This document shows positions 16,841-24,853 of a DNA stretch of 64,000 nt, in pieces. The stretch spans positions 1 through 64,000 of the forward strand of contig JACKBT010000013.1 in NCBI GenBank assembly GCA_020634415.1, in the 5' to 3' direction. The position numbers and the translations under genes are program-made. The notes beneath the pieces are model-generated. The model was given only the letters and a program-made list of their open reading frames with translations, ran no database searches and was not told the origin of the DNA. The DNA comes from Ardenticatenaceae bacterium (GTDB lineage Bacteria > Chloroflexota > Anaerolineae > Promineifilales > Promineifilaceae). Position 1 is the stretch's first letter, and each line of letters begins with the position of its first letter.

Positions 16841-18667
16841 TCATGTTTCTTTCGGTACAGTAACGAGTTGATACGTTTTGTGATGTATCTGTTGATGGCA
16901 TTCATGACACACCACTAACGTCTTGCGACGCAACGCAATCATGCTTAGTACATAAGCTGGTTTGGCTTTCTTGCCTCGCCATCGCTTCGTCAAATCCTTC
17001 AATTTTCGGATATGATGTACTACACAATTCCCTTCTTTTCCGCACACTTCACATTTATCTGCGATTAGCCTATCAATGAGGTCTGTGCGTTCGCTGTAGT
17101 TACCTTTGGCGATGGTGTCTTGCATATCAGTTGCCGTATGGATTTGTTTCCTTTTCAGACTGAATCCACCCCATACTGTTGCCCCTTCCTTGCCACTTTT
17201 CGTAGTGTACTTGTACTCAAGCACTTTCATGCTTTTTCCGTTGACCTTGATTTTCCCACCGTATTTTCGGTATACTTTTCTGGCCGTCAGCTTTTTCTTC
17301 CTGGAGATTGTTTTTACCAAACTCGCTTGCATCGTGTGCTTCAGGTCATACAGTCGGTATACGTCTTCGGCATACTGGTAGTAGTTGTAGATTCCCCGTA
17401 ATTGCATTTGGTATACCTGGATTATTTCACCAATGCTGTTATCTATCAGTTCCGTTCGATGAGCTGGCTTTCCATCAGCCATATACTGTTTCGAGCATTC
17501 CCGAATATAACCTTTTGGTAATCCTAATCGCACGATACCATTTACGCATCGCCGTTTCGTGTGCTTACCCATCGAGAGTTTTTCATTGCTGTGATGTATG
17601 CTGATGCCATAACCCAAAAATGTGGCTTGCCCACTGCGGGCGTGGGTAATCTTGGACTTACTCTCATTGATATTAAAACCAAGTTCTGAACTCAGGAAGT
17701 CCTCCACTTTGGCCAATATTTCTCTGGCTTCTGCTTTGGTTCCCGTGAAGCTAATCAGAAAATCATCCGCATATCTGACGTAACCCATACGCCGAAAGTC
17801 GGGGTCTCTGGTATCCATCGAGGGTACGGTTCGCCTTAACAAGGTGAGTTCTCGTACTTTCTCGTTGTCACCATGTCGCCTGGCTTTCACGATTTGTGCG
17901 TCTATGACGTTGTATTCTCTGTTAGCTTTACGTTTTTTTCCTTTGTTCCAAACTGGGATTAATTTGGTTTCTATAAACTGGTCAAGTTCGTTGAGATATA
18001 TGTTAGCCATCAATGGGCTTAATACGCCGCCTTGCGGTGTCCCGCTGTAGGTTTTGTGGTATTCCCACCCTTCCATATATCCAGCTTTCAGCCATCTTTT
18101 GATGAGTTCTAGTAACCGATTGTCCTTGATTTGTCTACCCAGTATTTCCAGAAGTTTGTCATGGTTGATGTTGTCAAAGCAACCGCTGATATCGCCTTCA
18201 ATGAACCAGGTACAAGCCCGGCTCTTTTGTACAATATGGCACAGCGCCGTATGGCATCCCCGATTTGTGCGAAACCCATGTGAGTTGTCGCTGAATTGGA
18301 ACTCGTAATACGGGCTGAGTACGCTCCGTATCACTTCCTGAACCATTTTGTCTTCAAAGCCAGGCATACTGAGAAAACGATATCCGCCGTTCTTTTTCTT
18401 CAGTTTGCTTCTTCTGGATGGAGAAAAGTGAAAGCGTTCGTATCGTAGTTTCTCAATGAGTCTTTCGATACGTCGCTGGCTCATGCCATCTATCGTTTCG
18501 TCAGTTGTCCCTTTTGTAAGAGCACCTTTCCGTTTCGATAAGCGGTCATAAGCATCAAGATATAGGTCTCTGTTGTACAGGTTACGGTACACTCGCGTCA
18601 GAGGGCTGCGTTTTGTACCAAGATACTCCATTACTTCATATACTTGTTTGGCTGTTTGCATTTGCAT
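16841..18667 (-). CDS. ltrA: Group II intron reverse transcriptase/maturase with HNH domain
   Basis: The 608-residue protein starts at ATG 18667 with AAGGAAGG upstream. It has the RT palm with GDISGCFDNINHDKL, TPQGGVLSPLMANIYLNELD and the active site GYVRYADDFLISF. A maturase (X) region follows. The C-terminal HNH endonuclease holds CEVCGKEGNCVVHHI and VVCHECHQQIHH. All parts needed for splicing help, second-strand cleavage and target-primed reverse transcription are present and uninterrupted, so the intron may be mobile. It lies wholly inside 16741-19170. Confidence 0.95.
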   Translation of the reverse strand: MQMQTAKQVYEVMEYLGTKRSPLTRVYRNLYNRDLYLDAYDRLSKRKGALTKGTTDETIDGMSQRRIERLIEKLRYERFHFSPSRRSKLKKKNGGYRFLSMPGFEDKMVQEVIRSVLSPYYEFQFSDNSHGFRTNRGCHTALCHIVQKSRACTWFIEGDISGCFDNINHDKLLEILGRQIKDNRLLELIKRWLKAGYMEGWEYHKTYSGTPQGGVLSPLMANIYLNELDQFIETKLIPVWNKGKKRKANREYNVIDAQIVKARRHGDNEKVRELTLLRRTVPSMDTRDPDFRRMGYVRYADDFLISFTGTKAEAREILAKVEDFLSSELGFNINESKSKITHARSGQATFLGYGISIHHSNEKLSMGKHTKRRCVNGIVRLGLPKGYIRECSKQYMADGKPAHRTELIDNSIGEIIQVYQMQLRGIYNYYQYAEDVYRLYDLKHTMQASLVKTISRKKKLTARKVYRKYGGKIKVNGKSMKVLEYKYTTKSGKEGATVWGGFSLKRKQIHTATDMQDTIAKGNYSERTDLIDRLIADKCEVCGKEGNCVVHHIRKLKDLTKRWRGKKAKPAYVLSMIALRRKTLVVCHECHQQIHHKTYQLVTVPKET

Positions 18668-19170
18668 ACCTTCCTTTCTATTGAAGTAGACTAACCTGTT
18701 CCCCTTTGCCCTGTGTCCGGCTTTCCCGGACTCCTTGGTGGGGCGTTACGCCCACGACTACTATGGGAACTCCGTTACCTTATGCCTCTCGGCACTTAGG
18801 CAATCCCAGGATACGCTCTGTAACTTCTATTGCTCGACTTAGGGTAGCCGTTCGTAGCTTGATAGGTCTCATTGACCTTTGTGCTGGATGGAGCTTTTCA
18901 CCGACAGACATGCTTTATCGGCTGCATCCAGAAATGACTTTTACCGCTGTGTCATCCGAGTGGCTTTTTCTCGCACTTGCTACTAGCTTTCAGGCAGTCT
19001 AGCTTTGCCCATATCAAGCTGGGTCTTGCTGTTCAGTAGTCACTAAACGGTTTCGTGAACTTTCAGCTTTACCAACATGCGATTTTCCCCCTCAGCTTTC
19101 GCCTGTGGGGTAGGTTGGTTGACCCCATCGGTATTTTGCTCAACCGATGCCTTTGTTAAGGTACTGTCAC

Positions 19171-19695
19171 ATGCGCTACCTGGCGCACGATGTCGTGCCA
19201 GAGGCCGCGATAATCATTGGGCCAATCTGATTGGACGGCGCGGTGCATGAGGTCAATGACCTCTTCAGAAGCGGTGACAGGAATCTTGAAATGCTGCTGG
19301 GTGACTTCATCCAAACCAAGTTGACTTAGACGGGCATCCAGCAACAAACCTTCTTGCATCATTTCAGCACGGCCAGGGCCGATGAAGATAATGTCGTCTT
19401 CTGGCTCAACCACCGGTTCTGTAGAGGACGGAGCCGATGACCAGTACAAGCCCATGTCGGCCAGTGTTACTGTGGGCGGTGTTAATTTAACGACTTCGAC
19501 ATAGCCTAATTGGCGGCAGAGGCGATCGGCCGTTTCCAGAATATGTTGATAAGCGGTCTCATCAATGTGTTCTGATGATTGTTCGGGGAACAAAAAAGCG
19601 GCCACCGTATTGGTGGCCGCCAGGTAGGAGAGGTGGGGCTGACCATTTACTGTGAGGGTAGGTAGGTCAGCCAATTGTTGTTTGAGTTGGTTCAT
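19171..19695 (-). CDS. 5' exon of the intron-split plasmid-type protein
   Basis: ATG 19695 overlaps the macro-domain stop (ATGA), so translation is coupled. The 175 exon-encoded residues start MNQLKQQLADLPTLTVNGQP and reach RGLWHDIVRQVAH before the intron. Unspliced reading adds only VTVP and stops at 19156. No enzyme motif is recognised in this half; the second half belongs to a plasmid-associated family. Confidence 0.65.
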
Positions 19696-20168
19696 GGGGT
19701 GTCCTTGTGGGTGGGGTATTCCCAGATGGTGACGACCTCTGGGAGTTGTTGCAGGATGGGGAGAACGGCCGTTCGTGGTAAACGGCCGTTGCCGATGCCT
19801 GGAAAATTAAGAGCAATGGCAGCTTCAGGGTGTTCTGCACACCAGGTACATAAAGCCTTTGCACTGCGTTGAATGAGTTCCAAGCTAGCAGGCTGACGAT
19901 AATGTTGTTTCACTTGGAACGCACCCAACTTTGCTGTTGGCCAGCGAGGGCTGATGAGCAAATCATATTCACCCTGATCGCCGCAAAGATTCGAGATATG
20001 GTGACCAAGAACTTTTGCCAGTCCAGGAAAACGGTCTCGTGCTTGTCGGGCAATGCCACGCCCCATCACCAATGCGCCATCCTGACGGAGTGTGCTGTTA
20101 GTGGTAATCAGGAAGAGGTCTGTGGTTGGATAGGCTGTCCACATATCGCCAGTCTGGAATTGGGGCAT
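19692..20168 (-). CDS. Macro-domain protein (ADP-ribose binding or hydrolysis)
   Basis: I chose ATG 20168 because AGGAGGTGACACC stands directly before it, although the frame is open to 20261. The 158 residues contain DLFLITTNSTLRQDGALVMG, GRGIARQARDRFPGL and LNFPGIGNGRL. These match the ADP-ribose pocket loops of macro domains, related to DarG- and ALC1-like hydrolases. In an operon with ParB and toxin genes it may reverse ADP-ribosylation by a toxin or act in NAD metabolism. No DarT-like partner is visible. Its 3' end overlaps the start of the intron-split gene. Confidence 0.75.
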   Translation of the reverse strand: MPQFQTGDMWTAYPTTDLFLITTNSTLRQDGALVMGRGIARQARDRFPGLAKVLGHHISNLCGDQGEYDLLISPRWPTAKLGAFQVKQHYRQPASLELIQRSAKALCTWCAEHPEAAIALNFPGIGNGRLPRTAVLPILQQLPEVVTIWEYPTHKDTP

Positions 20169-20283
20169 GGTGTCACCTCCTGGTGGAGCCTCCGATGGAG
20201 GGTTAAACTTCACCCCATCGGCGCGGTTACGCGCCAGACGGCTGGCCCAATAATGCAGCACTCACCTCAAGATCACTTTTTGG

Positions 20284-20553
20284 TTATGCTGGCTCCAAAC
20301 CCTCGCCATACTCAGCCATGACCTTGCGGCGCAGCTCTTCCCGCGCCTCATCAGACAGCAAAAACGCGGTAGCCGAATATTCCCAATCTTGCTGCCGGAT
20401 CAGAACCTGCTCTAACATGGCGGCGCACACCAGGCATAATCCTTGATTCTCCCGCGGCCGGATCCTATCACAGTAAGCGCACTCTCCCACACGCTCCAGT
20501 GCCGTCTTGTCGTCTTCGTACTGCGACCAGACAGCGGCCCGTTGCGCCCACAA
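20284..20553 (-). CDS. Small zinc-ribbon protein
   Basis: The 89-residue ORF opens at TTG 20553 with no clear ribosome site, so the start is uncertain. It contains GECAYCDRIRPRENQGLCLVCA, spanning two CxxC pairs 14 residues apart, a likely zinc finger. A charged helical tail follows (SDEAREELRRKVMAEYGEG). Function is unknown; such proteins are common in plasmid accessory operons. Confidence 0.45.
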   Translation of the reverse strand: MWAQRAAVWSQYEDDKTALERVGECAYCDRIRPRENQGLCLVCAAMLEQVLIRQQDWEYSATAFLLSDEAREELRRKVMAEYGEGLEPA

Positions 20554-20571
20554 CCGGGATCGCGTCCGCCG

Positions 20572-20916
20572 TTAAACGGCCGCCTGGGCTGCGGCCGTTT
20601 GTAAGACCCGTTCTTTGTATTCAGGATCGATCGGGACCTTTAGCATTTCTAACTCAACAAAAGCTACGTCCCAAGAAACCCCATAGCGACGCCGGTAATC
20701 CCGGACAACCTTATTGCTTTCATAAGTTTCCAGCCAGTTTTTGGCCAATTCCAGCCGTTGCGGCCGTTTCATTCGTTTCCGCCGGGGCGTTAGATTTTGT
20801 TTCCGTTTTTTAGCCACCCTAGTTTGTCCGTTTACTTCTTCTTGTACCGTGCTATCGATTGTAACACAGAGGTGGATATTTACTTCTGGGGTAGATTGGC
20901 TGATCACGGATGGCAA
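20572..20916 (-). CDS. Small basic protein of unknown function
   Basis: The frame is open from TTG 20916. ATG 20772 (MKRPQRLELAKNWLE) is a plausible later start. The middle is very basic (KKRKQNLTPRRKRMKRPQ). The end, RLELAKNWLETYESNKVVRD then YRRRYGVSWDVAFVELEML, suggests a compact helical, possibly DNA-binding, protein. No family was recognised. Its last codons encode QTAAAQAAV and form a perfect hairpin in the DNA. Confidence 0.45.
   Translation of the reverse strand: MPSVISQSTPEVNIHLCVTIDSTVQEEVNGQTRVAKKRKQNLTPRRKRMKRPQRLELAKNWLETYESNKVVRDYRRRYGVSWDVAFVELEMLKVPIDPEYKERVLQTAAAQAAV
20574..20600. terminator. Perfect hairpin in the 3' end of a coding sequence
   Basis: AAACGGCCGC (20574-20583) and GCGGCCGTTT (20591-20600) form a 10-bp stem with a 7-base loop, built from two copies of the CGGCCG palindrome. 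It could slow or end transcription. No U-run follows. Confidence 0.4.
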
Positions 20917-21054
20917 CTCAGGCTGCAGCAGCGTTTCTTGCCTGTAGAGAAATGATGCCTTTTCCCGCTACAGTTCACTGATCGGCAAAAGCATTTCTGT
21001 GAGCGTAAAGCGTGGCTAACGCCTCTAGCATGTTATCGCTTCTGGTACTCACCA

Positions 21055-21579
21055 TTAGAAAGGAGGCTCGTCGAGCTGTTGCAACATGGCAACGGCTTCT
21101 TCCAGCGCCTGATCCAAGACCCAACCGGCCGCAGTTCCGCAACGGCCGTCGAGTGTTTCCACATCCACTTCCACAAAACCATCATAAACAATCCGAATCG
21201 TTACGAATAGCGGCACACCGACAACTGTCGCCAATCGCTCCTGCTGGTCTCGGAGCCAGACCTGGGCTTGGGGAATGTCTGGATAGAGAAGAGGTATCTG
21301 CATAAGGGCCATGTTGACTGAAGTTCTGTCTCCTCTTTGGGGCGTATCTGCCATTAATTTTAGCACACTTGTTCTGCTTATGAAAGGGTCAAGCCAGTAC
21401 ATCTGCTTGACCTTAGCGTAGGCTTTCGTCCTTTTGCTACCAAAACCCCATTTCAAGCCGTTGGAGCAAGATAATAGAAACAGTCGGTTCTCACCTAACT
21501 GAACGCTATCACATTGCCAAAACACGAGCGCACGATCTATGGCATTATCAACATCGTTTAATTCGTAAGGTTCTTTCAC
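21055..21579 (-). CDS. Hypothetical protein at the head of the operon
   Basis: This 174-residue protein starts at ATG 21579 and would be the first gene of the long minus-strand run. No family or motif is recognised. It has two regions. The first ends near LKLMADTPQRG. The second contains PQAQVWLRDQQERLATVVGV and a hydrophobic strand, FVTIRIVYDGFVEVDVE, ending in a helix. Composition is that of a soluble cytosolic protein. Confidence 0.4.
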   Translation of the reverse strand: MKEPYELNDVDNAIDRALVFWQCDSVQLGENRLFLLSCSNGLKWGFGSKRTKAYAKVKQMYWLDPFISRTSVLKLMADTPQRGDRTSVNMALMQIPLLYPDIPQAQVWLRDQQERLATVVGVPLFVTIRIVYDGFVEVDVETLDGRCGTAAGWVLDQALEEAVAMLQQLDEPPF

Positions 21580-21667
21580 ACACGATTTGTGTGTTTATCA
21601 ACTTGCAACTGGGTCGTCCACCTCTTCATTTAGATGATTTGGTGTCTTCTTAAAGTCGCACATTGGG

Positions 21668-21854
21668 TTCTCAAAAACTGTGGGACGGAATTCTCAATAA
21701 CTTTGGAACAATTTCGTAATCGTTCAGTTCCTCGAGCGAAAAATCCTCCCGGAGGCTCCTTTTACGGAGGCTCTTTCGAGGGAAAACCTCCGGGAGGGTG
21801 AACGGTTACACAATTTCTCAATTATTATGGAACAGTTCTCAGATACTGTGGGAT
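21668..21854. repeat. Four 19-bp direct repeats in two pairs
   Basis: Copies with consensus TTCTCAANAACTNTGGNAC start at 21668, 21691, 21815 and 21836. Pair spacing is 23 and 21 bases, about two helical turns. A GC-rich hairpin region lies between the pairs. They sit in the gap between the plasmid-type operon and a divergent tyrosine recombinase gene. Possible roles are recombinase arm sites, iterons of an origin, or an operator. Confidence 0.65.
21745..21797. promoter_or_regulatory. Inverted repeat between the paired repeats
   Basis: CCTCCCGGAGG (21745-21755) is the exact complement of CCTCCGGGAGG (21787-21797). A smaller GGCTCC/GGAGGC pair lies inside. The structure could be a recombination core or a terminator. 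Confidence 0.5.
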
Positions 21855-21947
21855 CCTACACTAATCCAACTATTCAAAACCCGAAAAAAGAGCTAAGCTC
21901 TTAGTTATGAGAATGAACCTTTTCTCGAAACTTGAAAAGGGACAAAA

Positions 21948-22922
21948 ATGGAAAATTCACTCGCTACGATTGAAGCAATTGAAGCAAAAGATTTAGTGAC
22001 GATTGTGGCTCAGCCATCCGACCAACATCCCGCTGTGGTGTATTTGGCCACGTTGTCGGCCGGATCGCGGCGCACGATGACGCAGGCGTTGAATACGATG
22101 GCCCAAATTTTAACGGCCGCTGAGGATGTGACCTATGTAGATATTCCTTGGCAGCAGCTGCGTTTCCAGCATACGGCCGCGCTGCGAGCTAAGCTGAGTG
22201 AAGAGTTTGCTTTCTCTACGGCTAATAAAATGCTGTCGGCGCTGCGGGGGACGCTAAAGGCGGCCTGGAAGTTGGGTCTGATGACGGCCGAAGATTACCA
22301 TAAGGCGGCCAGTGTGGAGAGTATTAAGGGGGAAACGGTGCCGGCCGGCCGGGCCATTGCCGCTGGCGAGTTGGTGGGACTGCTGGATACCTGTGACAAT
22401 ACGGTGGTGGGCATTCGCGATGCGGCTGTTATTTCGCTTTTGTATGGCTGTGGCCTACGCCGAGCGGAGGTGGTGAGCTTGGACTTGGGGGATTATAGGG
22501 CACAGGAAGAGACGCTGCGGGTACGCGGTAAACGCAATAAGCAGCGGCTTATTCCCCTGGTAGGTGGCGCGGCCAATGCCCTGGCCGATTGGCTGGCGGT
22601 GCGTGGGGATGTGGTTGGGCCGCTGTTTTGGGGTGTGGGAAATCGCAATAACGGCCGTCGCCTCACCACCCAAGCTGTTTACAATATGTTACAAAAACGA
22701 GCAATCAAAGGGGGCGTAGATAGCTTATCCCCTCATGATTTTCGGCGCACCTTTGTCGGTGATTTGCTCGACAGAGGTGCGGATATTGTGACGGCACAGA
22801 AGCTAGCCGGTCATGCCAATGTGGAGACCACAGCACGGTATGATAGGCGGGGTGAGAAGGCCAAACACAAAGCAGCCAAGTTGTTACATGTGCCTTATAA
22901 AGAACGCCAACTAACTGGCTGA
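21948..22922 (+). CDS. Tyrosine recombinase/integrase
   Basis: The 324-residue protein starts at ATG 21948. An N-terminal SAM-like core-binding domain (about 20-130) precedes the catalytic domain. That domain shows GCGLRRAEVVSLDLGDY (first Arg), LSPHDFRRTFVGDLLDRGAD (HxxR), LAGHANVETTARYDRRGE (His and Tyr nucleophile). All catalytic residues are present. It stands beside the paired repeats at 21668-21854 and next to the plasmid-type operon, so it probably integrates or resolves that element. Confidence 0.9.
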   Translation: MENSLATIEAIEAKDLVTIVAQPSDQHPAVVYLATLSAGSRRTMTQALNTMAQILTAAEDVTYVDIPWQQLRFQHTAALRAKLSEEFAFSTANKMLSALRGTLKAAWKLGLMTAEDYHKAASVESIKGETVPAGRAIAAGELVGLLDTCDNTVVGIRDAAVISLLYGCGLRRAEVVSLDLGDYRAQEETLRVRGKRNKQRLIPLVGGAANALADWLAVRGDVVGPLFWGVGNRNNGRRLTTQAVYNMLQKRAIKGGVDSLSPHDFRRTFVGDLLDRGADIVTAQKLAGHANVETTARYDRRGEKAKHKAAKLLHVPYKERQLTG

Positions 22923-23065
22923 TTGTCAACCTTTGCCGGAGGCTTTTATGATCCTCCCAAACTTACGATAAACGGGATTAACGCAAGCGAATGGCGCAAA
23001 GAAAAAGGCGGCCTCAAGCAACAAGGTTGCTTTCCATGATGCGTGGTTGGGAGGTGTGAATCTGC

Positions 23066-24505
23066 CTATTGCAATTGCAGCCAACGTCGCATATCCGCCT
23101 CCATTTGACGCAACGTTACCAACAACGCTTGGTGTTCCTGGGCTAATGACTGCGCTGATGCCGTGAAATCAGTACGGGCAAAAAAGGTATACCAAACTTG
23201 CCACTTCATTTGACCGGGTAAAACCTTCTCCGTCTTTTCCACCAGGACTTGAATGACCTCTCGCCCAACTTCTTTTTGCCCCCATTTACATTCGCCCAGT
23301 AAAATGTCCTTCGTGCGCCAATTGATAGCGAGTACATCGACCTGAGCTTGCTTAGACCAAAAGCTGCCGGTGCGTTCAGGTAAAAAAGGGAGCTCTCCTA
23401 GTTCGGTTTTGATATTTACCCATTCACGGCACAACTCTTCAAATGTATGTGTGCCAATGAAATCCAGCAGATGGTCATAAAGTAAGCTCGTTACTTGCTT
23501 GACACGTCCCTGTTCGATAGCGCTGCGATGCGGTGCTAGAAACCGGTAGTAAAAACGTAAATAGGGGTCGGTAATCACGTACCGCCCCTGTCGGCTCTTT
23601 TCTGGACGGCGGACTGTAGCCGACACCAGTCGCTCCACGTAGCCTAATTCACGTAAAACAGCCAGGTATTTGCTGATGTTGGAACGGTCTATGCCCGACA
23701 TTGTGGCAATTTCAGTCAGGCGATGAAAGCCAGCGGCGATGGCTTCCAAAACGGCAATATAGTTGCGGGGATCGTCCAGCTGTTCGTGTAACAGGAAGAC
23801 GGCATCGGACAGCATCACGTTGGCTGAGGTGACGATGCGCTGTTGTAAGTTTTGTAAGATATTGAGGTTGTCATCGAATAGCTCGATGTAGGCTGGCACT
23901 CCACCGGTGATGGCATACACAGCTACGCGCTGTTCGCTGTTATAATTGGGAAGCATGGCAGTCAAAGCACCAAAGGAAAGCGGCTGCAGCTTGAGCCGAG
24001 CCGTGGCTCGGCCATAAAGTGGCGACTGGTAATCGAGCGCGGTGCGCTGAATAATCCCGGCCAGCGATCCCATGAGAATAAGGAATGCTTGGCTGCCCTT
24101 CAGATGATGATCCCATGCTTTTTGGATCAAGCTGGGGACTTCAGGATCGGCCTGCATCACGTAAGTGAATTCATCCAGTACAATCACTACCCGCTGCTCG
24201 GCGGCCCTCCGAGCTACTTCGGCAAAGGCGGCATCCCAAGATGGATAGCTAAATGTGGGTGTCACGGCTGTATTTGGATTGAGAAATTGAAACAGTGCCT
24301 GGGAAAAGTTACGCAGTTGATTGGTAGCCGATGTTTGTGAGGCCATCCAATATAGATAGGGGGCCTTGATTCCCCCACCCCATTGGGTTACTAACGCGGT
24401 TTTGCCAATACGGCGACGGCCATAAAGGATGAGAAACTGAGCGCCGGATCGTTGGTATAAATTATCCAGCAACGCCAATTCCATTTCGCGGGAGACAAAA
24501 GACAT
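23066..24505 (-). CDS. DEXX-box ATPase with DUF234-type nuclease-like tail
   Basis: The 479 residues begin MSFVSREMELALLDNLYQRS, the usual start of the archaeal-type ATPase family. Walker A is YGRRRIGKTAL (near 29-39) and Walker B is VVIVLDEFTYV. A winged helix follows (RLTEIATMSGIDRSNISKYL). The C-terminal domain carries QVDVLAINWRTKDILLGECK, a D...ExK arrangement of the PD-(D/E)xK nuclease fold. Members are common near mobile elements; their biological role is not settled. The frame is intact. Confidence 0.85.
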   Translation of the reverse strand: MSFVSREMELALLDNLYQRSGAQFLILYGRRRIGKTALVTQWGGGIKAPYLYWMASQTSATNQLRNFSQALFQFLNPNTAVTPTFSYPSWDAAFAEVARRAAEQRVVIVLDEFTYVMQADPEVPSLIQKAWDHHLKGSQAFLILMGSLAGIIQRTALDYQSPLYGRATARLKLQPLSFGALTAMLPNYNSEQRVAVYAITGGVPAYIELFDDNLNILQNLQQRIVTSANVMLSDAVFLLHEQLDDPRNYIAVLEAIAAGFHRLTEIATMSGIDRSNISKYLAVLRELGYVERLVSATVRRPEKSRQGRYVITDPYLRFYYRFLAPHRSAIEQGRVKQVTSLLYDHLLDFIGTHTFEELCREWVNIKTELGELPFLPERTGSFWSKQAQVDVLAINWRTKDILLGECKWGQKEVGREVIQVLVEKTEKVLPGQMKWQVWYTFFARTDFTASAQSLAQEHQALLVTLRQMEADMRRWLQLQ

Positions 24506-24853
24506 GTTTACTCCTTGGTGTTAGCGAGTCATCACAGTATTATACTTTTATTACTCCTTAAAATCAAGCAGGGGTGGTTCAATGGGTGCGACAGGATTTG
24601 GTGATGGCATCCTAAAACGGCCGTTTGTCGAGAAAGGCATAACAGAAATTGACAGTTTTAGACTAATTTTCAGCAAGTTTAAGCTCGAAAGTTGCGAAAC
24701 AGCAGTACTTGAGGTCGTCTTACACCAAAAATAAGCACTGTGGGGGTGAGTTAACTCATCCGTGCTAATTTGAAGACTTGAACAAGCCAATTTCAGGCGA
24801 TTGATCTATCATGTGGCTCCATCTTAAATCTCTCAAAATGGAGTTCAATCATC
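24506..24853. other. Gene-free stretch
   Basis: No convincing coding signal was found. The right part (from about 24738, TGTGGGGGTGAG) probably contains the left end of the IS that follows; the exact end could not be fixed. Confidence 0.4.

Larger units (their letters stand above)
16741..19170 (-). mobile_element. Group II intron, 2,430 bp
   Basis: On the minus strand the intron begins GTGACAGTACC at 19170 and ends ...CCTCGAC at 16741, giving a plausible G(U)G start and AY end. It includes a reverse transcriptase ORF and a domain V hairpin close to its 3' end. Excising exactly this interval leaves the host gene in frame. Boundaries were chosen from these rules and are likely right within a few bases. 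Confidence 0.8.

Noticed and set aside
24551..24790. 79-residue minus-strand ORF
   Set aside because: It has no motif or ribosome site and overlaps the probable IS end.
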